Shown here: piece after piece, positions 48,418-58,601 of the stretch
How positions within the stretch are numbered: position 1 is the stretch's first letter
Layout of the letters: each line of letters opens with the position of its first letter
DNA from: Prochlorococcus sp. AG-402-A04
GTDB lineage: Bacteria; Cyanobacteriota; Cyanobacteriia; PCC-6307; Cyanobiaceae
NCBI GenBank assembly: GCA_003278045.1
Contig: QCHG01000006.1
Location: 1 to 64,000, forward strand
Length of the DNA: 64,000 nucleotides
Direction: 5' to 3'
Program-made: the position numbers and the translations under genes
The notes under the pieces: generated by a model
The model's database searches: none
The model's input: only the letters and a program-made list of their open reading frames with translations
Told to the model about the DNA's origin: nothing

Positions 48418-49683
48418 TTAAAGTTTTTTTATCGAATTAATAATTATAGAAGCAAGTTTTTTTGAAGCACCTTTATCGCCTCTTTCTTTGTGTAGATCGT
48501 CCCTAATACTTTTTAATTGATCTCTATTTTTAATGAGAAATAATACTTCTCTTGCAATTTTTTTTGGCGAAATATTACCTATCCTTTCAGGAACAATCAT
48601 TCTTTTAGCTTTAATATTTGGCCAAGCAAAAAACTTCTTTTTTTTAAAATAGAAATTTTTAATTATAAAAGTTAGGAATCTATTTATGAAGGAAATTTTT
48701 CCAATTACTCCAAAAATGCCATCCCAGGCATTCATCATATTTAAATGTTGAGTTGGTAGAACAACTAACATTGGAAGACTAATTGCGGCTAATTCTGCGG
48801 TATTTGCTCCTACAGTGGTAATTGCAAGATCACATTCTTTTAATATTTCATAGCAAGGATGTTTATTGATTAGATAAATTTTTGTACTTTTTGAAGTTTC
48901 AATTACATACTCAAAACGAGAGTCTTTGAATTTTTTAATTGTTTTGATTTTTGATGAGTAATATTTAGCAATTGGATTTTTGTTGCTTTGAAAAAATAAA
49001 TATTCACTTTTATCAGTAGTTGGGGCAATTGGAATTATAAAATTTATATTTTTATTTTCTTCAGCAATATGATCTGCAACTTCTAAGAAGAAAGGAATTC
49101 CAACAGAAAGCTTTGCTTTCTTAGAACCAGGCAACAATGCAATGTAGTTTTTTTCTTTATTTCTTAATGATATTTCGCTATTAAGTTTGATATCTGCCAT
49201 CAAATCGCCAATTACTTTACATTTATATTTGTATCTTTTAGGTATTAACTTTTTTACCTTTACATTCATAGCAGCAATTTCGTTGGTCCATTGAGGCCAT
49301 CGCGAAACCCATTCAGCATATGTGATATTTAAATAACCTAATCTTTTAGCTAACAAAATGCTCCAAAATTGATCCCCACCAAGGAAAATAACTACCCCTT
49401 TTTTTGGCCATTTAGCAAAAGAATGTGGCTTTATTAATAGTTTCCAAAAACTTTTAGATTTTGTAATTAATTCGAATTTATTCCATGAATTTGCAACTAA
49501 AAATTCTTTACCAGTGGCATTCGGGCAAGGAACAAGGACTAACCTAAGAGTGAAATCGTGTTTATCGTCATCACATAGTGAATTATTTATTTTGTTAAGC
49601 TCATCAACTACAGGATTTACCCATGTAGTTAATTCACCAGGACCATTAGAAATTATTACTACTGCAACTGATTTTTTTTTCAT
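48418..49683 (-). CDS. Lipid-A-disaccharide synthase-related (LpxB-like) protein
   Basis: AVVIISNGPGELTTWVNPVV, ALLPGSKKAK, CDLAITTVGANTAELAAISLPMLVVLPTQ; start at internal ATG 49683 because upstream ORF extension is the tRNA gene. Confidence 0.82.
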   Translation of the reverse strand: MKKKSVAVVIISNGPGELTTWVNPVVDELNKINNSLCDDDKHDFTLRLVLVPCPNATGKEFLVANSWNKFELITKSKSFWKLLIKPHSFAKWPKKGVVIFLGGDQFWSILLAKRLGYLNITYAEWVSRWPQWTNEIAAMNVKVKKLIPKRYKYKCKVIGDLMADIKLNSEISLRNKEKNYIALLPGSKKAKLSVGIPFFLEVADHIAEENKNINFIIPIAPTTDKSEYLFFQSNKNPIAKYYSSKIKTIKKFKDSRFEYVIETSKSTKIYLINKHPCYEILKECDLAITTVGANTAELAAISLPMLVVLPTQHLNMMNAWDGIFGVIGKISFINRFLTFIIKNFYFKKKKFFAWPNIKAKRMIVPERIGNISPKKIAREVLFLIKNRDQLKSIRDDLHKERGDKGASKKLASIIINSIKKL

Positions 49684-49708
49684 TGCAGATAAACCAGAAT
49701 ATATTAAA

Positions 49709-49790
49709 TGCGGACGGCGAGACTTGAACTCGCAAGGCCGAAGCCACACGCTCCTTAGACGTGCGCGTCTACCAGTTCCGCCACGTCCGC
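49709..49790 (-). tRNA. tRNA-Leu, anticodon read as AAG
   Basis: Minus strand GCGGACGTGGCGGAACTGGTAGACGCGCACGTCTAAGGAGCGTGTGGCTTCGGCCTTGCGAGTTCAAGTCTCGCCGTCCGCA; class II variable arm; anticodon stem CACGT/GCGTG, loop CTAAGGA. Confidence 0.93.
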
Positions 49791-50051
49791 AAAGGGTTTT
49801 CAGCAACCCGAGGATACCTAAACCTTTAAAATATCATACATTATTGGATGGAATAAGCATGTAGTTCGAAAATAGTATTTTTGAATATAATGAATAGTTT
49901 TTCTATTGCATAAAACAAATATTTATACATATATAACGTTTTAGGTTGTATTGTAAAAAAATGTCCTCTGATCACTAAAAAATTTTGTTGAATACTTTGG
50001 CAAATAATTTTTTATTTTAAGTCATTTCATTTCTTCAATTTTATTTTCATA

Positions 50052-51401
50052 ATGGTTGAAAAAGTTTTAATTGCTAATCGTGGAGAAATAGCTTTACGAA
50101 TTGTTAGAAGTTGTAGAGAACTAGGTATTGCAACAGTTGCAGTTTTTAGCACTGTAGATAAAAAAGCATTGCATGTTCAGCTTGCTGATGAGGCGGTTTG
50201 CGTCGGAGATTCATTAAGTAATAAGAGTTATTTAAATATTCCAAATATTCTTGCTGCTGCTACATCGAGAGGAGTTGATGCTATTCATCCTGGTTATGGA
50301 TTTCTTGCAGAAAATGATAAATTTGCTGAGATGTGTAACGATCACGGCATAGTTTTTATTGGTCCATCTCCTAAAGCTATTAGATCTATGGGAGATAAAT
50401 CTACAGCTAAAGAAACTATGGAAGCAGTTGGAGTTCCAACAGTACCTGGTAGTAAAGGCTTGTTATCAAATGTTGATGAGGCTTATAAATTGGCAGATGA
50501 TATTGGCTATCCGGTAATTATTAAAGCGACTGCTGGAGGAGGTGGAAGAGGTATGAGGTTGGTTGAAAACTCTGATAATCTCGAAAAAATGTTTAAAGCA
50601 GCTCAAGGCGAAGCAGAAGCAGCTTTTGGTAATGATGGTTTATATATGGAGAAATTTATTAAGAAGCCAAGACATGTAGAAATTCAAATTTTGGCCGACA
50701 GGTCGGGTAATGTTGTTCATTTAGGAGAGCGAGATTGTTCAGTTCAAAGAAGACATCAGAAGTTACTTGAAGAATCTCCTAGTCCTGCAATTAACACTGA
50801 ACTAAGAAAAAAAATGGGTAACGCGGCTATTGCTGCAGCAAAAAGTATCGGCTACGAAGGAGCGGGCACAGTTGAATTTTTAGTTGATGATGATGATAAT
50901 TTTTATTTTATGGAAATGAATACTAGGATTCAAGTTGAACATCCTGTTACTGAAATGGTTACAGGAGTTGATTTAATAGCTGAGCAAATTAAAATCGCAA
51001 GCGGAGCAAACTTGGAGTTTAATCAGGATGATATCCATTTAAATGGTCATGCCATTGAATGTAGAATCAATGCTGAAGATCCTTCTCATAATTTCCGACC
51101 ATCGCCTGGAAAAATAACTGGGTGGCTGCCTCCTGGTGGTCCTGGTGTAAGGGTGGATAGCCATGTTTATACAGGCTATGAAATACCTCCTTTCTATGAC
51201 TCATTAATTGGTAAATTAATAGTGTGGGGAAAAGATCGTAATACTGCAATTAAACGTATGAATAGGGCTTTAAATGAATGTGCAGTAACGGGTATTCCTA
51301 CAACAATTAACTTTCATCTAACCTTACTGAATAAATCTAAATTCAAGCAGGGAAAGATACATACTAAATATGTAGAAGAAGAATTATTGCCAAATTACTG
51401 A
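50052..51401 (+). CDS. accC: Acetyl-CoA carboxylase biotin carboxylase subunit
   Basis: [50 protein letters not shown]. Confidence 0.98.
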   Translation: MVEKVLIANRGEIALRIVRSCRELGIATVAVFSTVDKKALHVQLADEAVCVGDSLSNKSYLNIPNILAAATSRGVDAIHPGYGFLAENDKFAEMCNDHGIVFIGPSPKAIRSMGDKSTAKETMEAVGVPTVPGSKGLLSNVDEAYKLADDIGYPVIIKATAGGGGRGMRLVENSDNLEKMFKAAQGEAEAAFGNDGLYMEKFIKKPRHVEIQILADRSGNVVHLGERDCSVQRRHQKLLEESPSPAINTELRKKMGNAAIAAAKSIGYEGAGTVEFLVDDDDNFYFMEMNTRIQVEHPVTEMVTGVDLIAEQIKIASGANLEFNQDDIHLNGHAIECRINAEDPSHNFRPSPGKITGWLPPGGPGVRVDSHVYTGYEIPPFYDSLIGKLIVWGKDRNTAIKRMNRALNECAVTGIPTTINFHLTLLNKSKFKQGKIHTKYVEEELLPNY

Positions 51402-51419
51402 GAAATAATTAAATGATTT

Positions 51420-51734
51420 CTAGGAAATATGTGTATGCAATGCAAGTTTTATAAGCCCTTGCTGACCGACTAAAATTTCTCTTAAAAAGCTTATAACTCC
51501 GATCCAAATCACAGGTCCAACATCAACGCCTCCTATAGGAGGAATTAGTTTTCTTGTTAAATTAAGAATAGAGCTTGATGGTATTGAAATGAATAACCAC
51601 AATCCTTTACTTAAATTAATTTTTGGGTACCAAGTAAGTATTAATCTTATTAGAAAAACTATAATTAGATATGAAAGAGAAATTCCTAAACTAATATCTA
51701 AAATTTGAAGAGAGTTTACAAGCAAGGAAATCAC
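51420..51734 (-). CDS. YggT family membrane protein
   Basis: LIRLILTWYPKINLSKGLWLFISIPSSSILNLTRKLIPPIGGVDVGPVIWIGVI. Confidence 0.87.
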   Translation of the reverse strand: MISLLVNSLQILDISLGISLSYLIIVFLIRLILTWYPKINLSKGLWLFISIPSSSILNLTRKLIPPIGGVDVGPVIWIGVISFLREILVGQQGLIKLALHTHIS

Positions 51735-51815
51735 AATTATTTAATTCATCTTAATAAATAACCCATTGAAACGTATTTAATTCGTATTATAAATTGAGAA
51801 TTTAATATTTAAAAA

Positions 51816-52001
51816 GTGTTTCAAATCTCAAATTTATTACTAGTCGCAGATTTTTCTGCTGAAGTTGCAAATAATTCCGCAGTTGGAATGATAGGTAGCT
51901 TTATTGCCGCTGCCTTACTTATCGTTATTCCAGCCACTGCATTTTTGATTTTTGTCAGCCAGAAAGATTCCCTCGATCGTACTTCTACTGGAAGACGCTA
52001 G
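51816..52001 (+). CDS. psbX: Photosystem II protein PsbX
   Basis: [40 protein letters not shown]; followed by ycf66. Confidence 0.88.
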   Translation: MFQISNLLLVADFSAEVANNSAVGMIGSFIAAALLIVIPATAFLIFVSQKDSLDRTSTGRR

Positions 52002-52081
52002 TTTTTGTAGAAGTTTTAAGTACACTATATATATAGGGGATATTACTAACCCTTTAAAAAATAAATTTTTGGAGAAAGAAT

Positions 52082-53011
52082 GTGGTCAATGCTAGTCTCA
52101 ATTGGGCCAGTATTGTTGGTATAGTTCTCGCGGTATGTGGAGGAGGTCTTTATTTTTTGAGGTCTTTTAAGCCTGCCTTGGCAAGGGATTATGATGTTTT
52201 CTTCGCAGCAATTGGACTTTTATGCGGCGGAATATTATTTTTTCAAGGCTGGAGGTTAGATCCTATCCTTCAGTTTGGTCAGTTTTTATTAGCAGGAACT
52301 ACAGTTTTTTTTGCATATGAAAGTGTGCGATTGAGGGGAGTTGCTACTGATCAGGCTAGAAGGTCATCTTATTTTGATGATGATCCTATTTCTGATGTTC
52401 CTAGAAATTCTAGAGGCCGATTTAACGAAGATTACGATAGGTTTGAAGAATCTGAAAGACCATCCAGAAGATTTAAACCTCAAGAAGATGAATTTGAAGA
52501 AGACTATACGGAGGGCAGATCTCGTAGGAGGAATATTTCAAGAGCTATACCTTCTGCTGCAGCAAGTAGAAGTAGGCCATCTACAAGACAAATAGGTCAG
52601 TTTGAAAATGACGAACCTATAAGAAGGAGAAGACAGACTTCTGAAGATAGAAACAGTAAACAACCAGAAACAAATAATTTTGGGGAGAGAAGAAATTTAT
52701 CTCGCGATGAAGTTAAAACAGGGTCAAGACCCAGAATGAATCGTACAGTTTCTAGACAAGATAATATCCCTGCTCCTGGTGATGCTTCTCCATTAAGAAA
52801 GAAACCTACTAGATCCTCTATTAGGCAGCAAACTTCAACAACTCAAGTAGAAGATGCTTCATTTAAAGATGCAAATCAAGCTAAAAAAACACGTGAGACT
52901 CGTAGAGTAAGCTCCTCAGCTAGATCAAGTTCAAAAAATCAAAATAGTAGATATAACGTTGGAACAAATAAAAAGAAACCTAGAGATAACAGTTCTAGAT
53001 TTGATGATTAA
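52082..53011 (+). CDS. ycf66: Ycf66 family protein
   Basis: GTG start; N-terminal TM domain VNASLNWASIVGIVLAVCGGGLYFLRSFKPALARDYDVFFAAIGLLCGGILFFQGWRLDPILQFGQFLL; Arg-rich low-complexity tail. Confidence 0.9.
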   Translation: MVNASLNWASIVGIVLAVCGGGLYFLRSFKPALARDYDVFFAAIGLLCGGILFFQGWRLDPILQFGQFLLAGTTVFFAYESVRLRGVATDQARRSSYFDDDPISDVPRNSRGRFNEDYDRFEESERPSRRFKPQEDEFEEDYTEGRSRRRNISRAIPSAAASRSRPSTRQIGQFENDEPIRRRRQTSEDRNSKQPETNNFGERRNLSRDEVKTGSRPRMNRTVSRQDNIPAPGDASPLRKKPTRSSIRQQTSTTQVEDASFKDANQAKKTRETRRVSSSARSSSKNQNSRYNVGTNKKKPRDNSSRFDD

Positions 53012-53287
53012 TTATAAGATTCCTGCCCATTTCAAAAACGATTCTTTACTAAATAATTCAATCAATATTATTGCAAGAAAGCCAATCATTGCAAATCTGC
53101 CATTAATTATTTCAGAATAACTACTCCATCCGAATTTATATTCATCTTCAATTTCTATAGATTTTTCATCTAATTGATTTTCTTCAATTTGTTCATTGAT
53201 GTAATTTGGCTCTTTCTGTTGTTCTATAAAACTCTCATTCTCTAAATTAGTTCCTTCCGAATTAGTTTGTTCTTCTTTAGAATTCAT
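53012..53287 (-). CDS. hli: High light inducible protein (HLIP)
   Basis: KFGWSSYSEIINGRFAMIGFLAIILIELFSKESFLKWAGIL: ExxNGRxAMIGF LHC motif. Confidence 0.92.
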   Translation of the reverse strand: MNSKEEQTNSEGTNLENESFIEQQKEPNYINEQIEENQLDEKSIEIEDEYKFGWSSYSEIINGRFAMIGFLAIILIELFSKESFLKWAGIL

Positions 53288-53295
53288 TTTTTTTG

Positions 53296-55278
53296 TTAAT
53301 CCTTAAAATTATACTTATCAGAAGTCAATAATTTCCAGTCTCCTTTTCCATTTAATTCTAAAATATTCTCGTGAAAATCTTTTAAGCTAGGTCTATGTCC
53401 AACACTAATAAGAGAAAGTTCTCGTTCTTTTAGTAAACTATATAGTTTTTTCTCAGTGTTAATATCTAAAGCACTTGTTGCTTCATCAAGTACCGCAAAT
53501 CTTGGGGAATTTAGTAAGAGTCTTGCAAAAGCTAATCTTTGTTGCTCGCCTAGGGAAAGAATTCGTGGCCAATCTTGTTTGATATCAAGATTAGGATACC
53601 GATCCACTAAGGTTTTTAGATTTACTTCATGAAGTACAGAAGTAAGATGTTCATCACTAAATTTCTTAACTTCTGTGGGATAACATAATTGTTCTCTTAA
53701 AGAACCTAGTAACATATATGGTTTTTGAGGTATGAATAACAATTCCCCAATTTTTGGTTTTTTAATTACTCCTTGATCGGGTTCCCATAAACCACTAATC
53801 ATTCTTAGTAAAGATGTTTTTCCGCATCCAGATGGTCCTACAACCAAAAGTGATTGATTATTGTCGATGCTTAAATTTAAATTCTTAATTATTGTTTTAT
53901 TTGATCCGGGTGGGCAAAGGTCAGCATTATTAATAAGAATTGAAGGGTAATCTGAAATAACGTTTTGATTGCTTGTTGGGTTGGTTTGACTAATGGATTC
54001 AACTTTTGATTGGAAACCTTCTAATCTGCCAATACCAGCAGTAAATTTTGCAAGTTCTTCGATTTGATTGACAATGAAAAATAACGAACCTTCGACCATT
54101 CCAAATGCAAAACTTGCTTGAATAAAACGTCCATAATCAATATCACCTTTAAAGTAAGGTATTGCCATTATTAAATATGGAAAGAAATTTCCAGCATAAT
54201 TAATTGATCTTCTCATGACGTCTATTATTACTCTCCAAATAATCAGTAGATTAAAGTTTCTCACCACTTCTCCTAAGCGTCTTTCAGTTTCACTTCGCTC
54301 TGGATTCTCCCCAGAGTAAAAGGCTATTGATTCAGCATTATCTCTAATATGTACTAGGCCATATCGAAAATCTGCTTCATATCTGAGTTGATCAAAGTCA
54401 ATCTTTACAAGATTTTTTCCAGCGATTAAAAGGATAGAAGTTGCAAAAGCAGCGTAACCAAATAAGGAAAAAGTAAGTGTTGTACTGATACTCCATAAAA
54501 TAAGAATATTAAGTGAAAATGTTAGTAGGGCATCAAAAATACCTAATGTGAATGAGAGACTTTGGCCGGTAAAAGCTCTGGTATCATCTGTGATTCTTTG
54601 ATCAGGATTATCTACATCGGTTTGCTCTTCATCATTGGGATTTAATTGGTAATAAGCTTTATTAGTCATATAGTCTTTGACTAAACTTTTTGAAAGCCAT
54701 TCTCTCCAAATTATTCCTAACTTATATGTAAAAAATATTTGGGAAACACGTATTGGTAGAGCCACAGCGAAACAACAAGCGTAAATCCCCAATATCCGAT
54801 AAAAACCATCTTCTTGTTTTTCTACTAAAGCATTTGTTAAATCTCTCGCTATGAATCCAATACCTGCGTTTATTCCGTTTACAGCTAAAAGCATTAATAC
54901 AATTATCGCAAGGAATAACCAATGTAACCATCTACGGTTTTTTAATTGACGTCTTAAGCTAAAAAAACTGCCAGATCCAATTAGAAATAAAGCAGAGAAA
55001 AGCAATCCCCAGCTACCAGCCCAAATTGAATTGACAGTACTTACTACACCTCCGAAATATTTTTCAAGAAAAACTGGTTGAAAACTTTCAAAAAAACTGA
55101 TTATTCCTGTAAGACCAACAAGTACTACTCCACCAACACAAAATAAAAGTGAAATCAAAAGCCATATGAATTGGAATCCATTACATTGATCTATGGGAAG
55201 AAAAAATGGTTGAGATAGTTTCCTTAATTTTTGTAACTGGTACAGTATTTTGGATTTATTATTAACTGCTTTATTCAT
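53296..55278 (-). CDS. ABC transporter, fused permease/ATPase (SbmA/ABCD-like)
   Basis: Six-TM N-terminus; VVGPSGCGKTSLLRMISGLW, LSLGEQQRLAFARLLLNSPRFAVLDEATSALD. Confidence 0.92.
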   Translation of the reverse strand: MNKAVNNKSKILYQLQKLRKLSQPFFLPIDQCNGFQFIWLLISLLFCVGGVVLVGLTGIISFFESFQPVFLEKYFGGVVSTVNSIWAGSWGLLFSALFLIGSGSFFSLRRQLKNRRWLHWLFLAIIVLMLLAVNGINAGIGFIARDLTNALVEKQEDGFYRILGIYACCFAVALPIRVSQIFFTYKLGIIWREWLSKSLVKDYMTNKAYYQLNPNDEEQTDVDNPDQRITDDTRAFTGQSLSFTLGIFDALLTFSLNILILWSISTTLTFSLFGYAAFATSILLIAGKNLVKIDFDQLRYEADFRYGLVHIRDNAESIAFYSGENPERSETERRLGEVVRNFNLLIIWRVIIDVMRRSINYAGNFFPYLIMAIPYFKGDIDYGRFIQASFAFGMVEGSLFFIVNQIEELAKFTAGIGRLEGFQSKVESISQTNPTSNQNVISDYPSILINNADLCPPGSNKTIIKNLNLSIDNNQSLLVVGPSGCGKTSLLRMISGLWEPDQGVIKKPKIGELLFIPQKPYMLLGSLREQLCYPTEVKKFSDEHLTSVLHEVNLKTLVDRYPNLDIKQDWPRILSLGEQQRLAFARLLLNSPRFAVLDEATSALDINTEKKLYSLLKERELSLISVGHRPSLKDFHENILELNGKGDWKLLTSDKYNFKD

Positions 55279-55320
55279 TACTCGACTAGTTTTATAAAAT
55301 AAATTATAACTTTTCGCAGT

Positions 55321-55599
55321 CTATTGACCAAAGCCAATAAATGAAAGTGCCCAGTCAGGTAAATTTAAGTAATTCAAGATTGTCATATTAAATTCATGAA
55401 CTTTTGGAAAAGATTTATCTAATACCCACCATAAAAGAAAAGGTAGATTAAATAAAACTTGTAATTGCCATTTATAAGTTAATACTCTCCAAATTTTTAT
55501 TAGCTTAGTTTTGAGTGAATCGTCTAGATTTTCCCAATTTTTTGAGATTAAATTGAATAAATTTTTGGATTCTGTATTTAAGGAATCTGGTGTATTCAT
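55321..55599 (-). CDS. Hypothetical protein
   Basis: 92-aa ORF with hydrophobic LQVLFNLPFLLWWVLD segment. Confidence 0.6.
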   Translation of the reverse strand: MNTPDSLNTESKNLFNLISKNWENLDDSLKTKLIKIWRVLTYKWQLQVLFNLPFLLWWVLDKSFPKVHEFNMTILNYLNLPDWALSFIGFGQ

Positions 55600-55645
55600 T
55601 TTGTTTTTACTTATTTATAACCCATTAACATATCTTTCGAGAGTT

Positions 55646-55987
55646 TTAACCTGGAGGCCAATTCATTTTTCTTCCGGATAAAAAATGAATATGTAAATGA
55701 AAAACTGTTTGTCCCGATTCTGCTCCAGTATTAATTACTGTTCTCCAATTAGTTAAATTTTTTGATTTAGCTATTTTGCTACCAATATAAAGTAAATGCC
55801 CTAATAAATTTGAATCTTCTTCAATACAATCTAATAAACTAATAATTGGCTTTTTTGGAATCACTAAAAAATGAACTGGTGCTTGCGCTTGGATATCATT
55901 AAAAGCAATACAAAAGTCGTCTTCATAAAGCTTATCGCATGGTATTTCTTCATTAATTATTTTTTGAAATATTGTAGTTTCAGTCAT
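55646..55987 (-). CDS. HIT family (HinT-like) hydrolase
   Basis: TIFQKIINEEIPCDKLYEDDFCIAFNDI and GQTVFHLHIHFLSGR histidine triad. Confidence 0.94.
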   Translation of the reverse strand: MTETTIFQKIINEEIPCDKLYEDDFCIAFNDIQAQAPVHFLVIPKKPIISLLDCIEEDSNLLGHLLYIGSKIAKSKNLTNWRTVINTGAESGQTVFHLHIHFLSGRKMNWPPG

Positions 55988-55991
55988 TAGA

Positions 55992-56597
55992 TTAATTGAT
56001 AGAAATTACGTCTTTTTCGTTAAACCCTTCCTTAGTAAGTTCTTTGTTCAAATCATCTTTTGCTGTAACTCTATCAACAAATAGTATTCCATTTAAGTGA
56101 TCCATTTCGTGTTGAATACACCTCGCTAGAAGTCCGTCTGCTTTCATTTTACGTGGTCTCCCCATTTCATCCCTAAATTTTAATTTTATCGTTGATGGTC
56201 TTACTACATTTAAATAGACGCCAGGTATACTCAAGCAGCCTTCTTCGTATGAATTAAGGGTTGTTCCAAAGTCTGTAATTTCTGGATTAATTAATATTAA
56301 AGGTTCTGCTGCTGAATCTTCAAAATTTACATCTATGACAAGAAGCTCTTTGTTGACACCAATTTGAGGTGCGGCAAGACCAATTCCTTTAGCTGCATAC
56401 ATGCTTTGGAGCATTTCTCTAGCAAGTTTTCTAATCGATTCGTCAACCTTAGTTATCCTTTTGGAATTTTGTCTTAATACATCATCACCAAGTTTATAGA
56501 TGTCTAGAGATGGCTTACCTTTTTGTTCTTTTGCAATTTTTTCTGAGCTTCCATTTGTTCTTGACTTTTTTGCAAGTTGTGAAAAATGGTTAGCCAC
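55992..56597 (-). CDS. def: Peptide deformylase
   Basis: GIGLAAPQIG, EEGCLSIPG, CIQHEMDHLNGILF. Confidence 0.97.
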   Translation of the reverse strand: MANHFSQLAKKSRTNGSSEKIAKEQKGKPSLDIYKLGDDVLRQNSKRITKVDESIRKLAREMLQSMYAAKGIGLAAPQIGVNKELLVIDVNFEDSAAEPLILINPEITDFGTTLNSYEEGCLSIPGVYLNVVRPSTIKLKFRDEMGRPRKMKADGLLARCIQHEMDHLNGILFVDRVTAKDDLNKELTKEGFNEKDVISIN

Positions 56598-56675
56598 GTT
56601 AAGAAAAGTTTTTAATTGAGAGTTTAGCTATAAAAATACTAGCACTTTAATTTACTTTCTTTATAGTTTTTATCA

Positions 56676-58601
56676 ATGAGTAAGAATGATACTTTAAAAG
56701 TTGGGAAAACTGAATCTAAAAAAAAAGCTTTTAAGGAATTAACTATTATTAGGGATATTATTTTTTGGATTGATGTTGTTGATCAAGGCCAAAATGAGAA
56801 TGCCATTTTTGCAAGACCATTTAATGAAAAAGGGGCGTTTCCTCAGAAATTAACAATTAAAAAATATAATATTAGAAATAATTTCCATGGATATGGCGGT
56901 AAATCTTATAAATGTATAAATTTAAAAAATAATTTTTATTTGATATGGATAGATCAGATTACCAAGGCAGTATGGTTTCAAATTTTTAAAGAAGTAGCGT
57001 CAAGTTATAGAAGTCAAAATAAATATCTGGATTCAGTTCAAGAACCTAGACAACTATCTAAATCAATCGCTGGAAATTTTGATTCTTCATTTGTCATTTC
57101 TGAAAAAAATCTTTTGTATGGTATTTGCGAAATAGATAATAGAGATTATTTATTTTCGTTAAACTTAAACAAAACTAAACAAGATATTCATCGAATAAAA
57201 AAATTTAAAAATTTTGCTGGGGAACTATCTTCTAATACTTCTGCTAACTTACTTTCTTGGATAGAGTGGGATTCTCCATACATGCCCTGGGAGAAAAATG
57301 ATCTGTTTTTTGCTCAAATAGATTTAGATGGAGAGATACAAAAAATAAAAAAATTCTCAAATAAGCTGATAAATGAAAAAAAAAAAGTTTCTTTTTTTCA
57401 ACCCTATTGGATAAGTGAAACACTTTTAGTATGTTCGGAAGATAGTTCTGGATGGTGGAACTTATTGTTTTTAGATGTTAGTGAAATTGAGAATATTCTT
57501 ATTAAGAAAAAAGTAGAGAGAAATTTGATTGAATATGGAGTACCACAATGGGTCTCAGGAATAACATTTTTTTCAGGGACAATAAAAAATTTATTTTGCC
57601 TAGCAAAAAAAGAAAATAATTTCATAGTAGAACAATATAAAAATCTTGAATTCGTTAAAGAATTTTTTACTCCTTTTACCTCAATAAGTGAATTTAGTGT
57701 TTTTCGCAAAAAAGTTCTTTTAAAAGGTTATGGATCTGATTTTTTGGGAATTGTATTCGAAATTGATTTTGCAGAAAAAGTTTTATCAAATTTTTCTAAG
57801 CAGATATTTGTTGATCATATAAAAGTTTGTTCAAAACCTGAATCATTTTGGTTTAAAGGTTTTGAAGATCAATCTACTCATTCTTTTCTTTATAGGCCGC
57901 TTGTTGAAAATTTTAAAAAGCCACCGCTCCTTCTAAGAGCACATAGCGGACCAACTTCATGTTTTGATGGATCATACAATTCTGAAGTTCAATATTGGAC
58001 TTCGAAGGGATTTTTTGTTGCTGAAGTCAATTATGGAGGATCATCAGGATTTGGCAAAGCATATAGAGAGAGGTTGAATTATAAATGGGGTATTGTTGAT
58101 TCTTATGATTGCAAAGCACTAGCTCTTGAATTGATTAAATCAAATCAAGTTGATAGTGAAAAAGTAGTAATTTTTGGGAATAGTGCTGGTGGATTAACTG
58201 CCCTGAATTGTTTATTATATGGGTCTATTTTTACAGCAGCAATTTGTAAATATCCTGTTATTGATTTGAAGGATATGCACTACAATACTCATAGATTTGA
58301 AAAAGATTATTTAAAATCTTTATTAGGAAATTATGAGGAATATTTGGATGATTACATAAATAGATCGCCAATAAATCAAATTAACAAAATAAAAAAACCT
58401 ATCTTATTGTTTCATGGAAAAAAAGATACAGTTATTTCTTATAAACAAACTTTAAAAATTCAAGAAATTTTGATTCAGAATAATAAATATTCAGAAGTCA
58501 TTTTTTTTGATAATGAAGGGCATGGTTTTAGAAATATTGAAAATAAAGAAGTAGTGATGCAAAAATCTCAGGAATTTTTAAAAAATGCTTTGAATATTTA
58601 A
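56676..58601 (+). CDS. S9 family prolyl oligopeptidase-type peptidase
   Basis: C-terminal alpha/beta hydrolase: NYGGSSGFGKAYRERL, GNSAGGLTALNCL nucleophile, LFHGKKDTVI, EGHGF. Confidence 0.9.
   Translation: MSKNDTLKVGKTESKKKAFKELTIIRDIIFWIDVVDQGQNENAIFARPFNEKGAFPQKLTIKKYNIRNNFHGYGGKSYKCINLKNNFYLIWIDQITKAVWFQIFKEVASSYRSQNKYLDSVQEPRQLSKSIAGNFDSSFVISEKNLLYGICEIDNRDYLFSLNLNKTKQDIHRIKKFKNFAGELSSNTSANLLSWIEWDSPYMPWEKNDLFFAQIDLDGEIQKIKKFSNKLINEKKKVSFFQPYWISETLLVCSEDSSGWWNLLFLDVSEIENILIKKKVERNLIEYGVPQWVSGITFFSGTIKNLFCLAKKENNFIVEQYKNLEFVKEFFTPFTSISEFSVFRKKVLLKGYGSDFLGIVFEIDFAEKVLSNFSKQIFVDHIKVCSKPESFWFKGFEDQSTHSFLYRPLVENFKKPPLLLRAHSGPTSCFDGSYNSEVQYWTSKGFFVAEVNYGGSSGFGKAYRERLNYKWGIVDSYDCKALALELIKSNQVDSEKVVIFGNSAGGLTALNCLLYGSIFTAAICKYPVIDLKDMHYNTHRFEKDYLKSLLGNYEEYLDDYINRSPINQINKIKKPILLFHGKKDTVISYKQTLKIQEILIQNNKYSEVIFFDNEGHGFRNIENKEVVMQKSQEFLKNALNI

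Noticed and set aside
49684-49806. N-terminal 41 aa of ORF 48418..49806
   Set aside because: MLKTLCGRGGTGRRARLRSVWLRPCEFKSRRPHL is translated tRNA-Leu; true start is the internal ATG at 49683
49514-49864. 116-aa + strand ORF overlapping the tRNA region
   Set aside because: It reads through the tRNA-Leu complement (CGRRDLNSQGRSHTLLRRARLPVPPRPQR) and is a translation artefact
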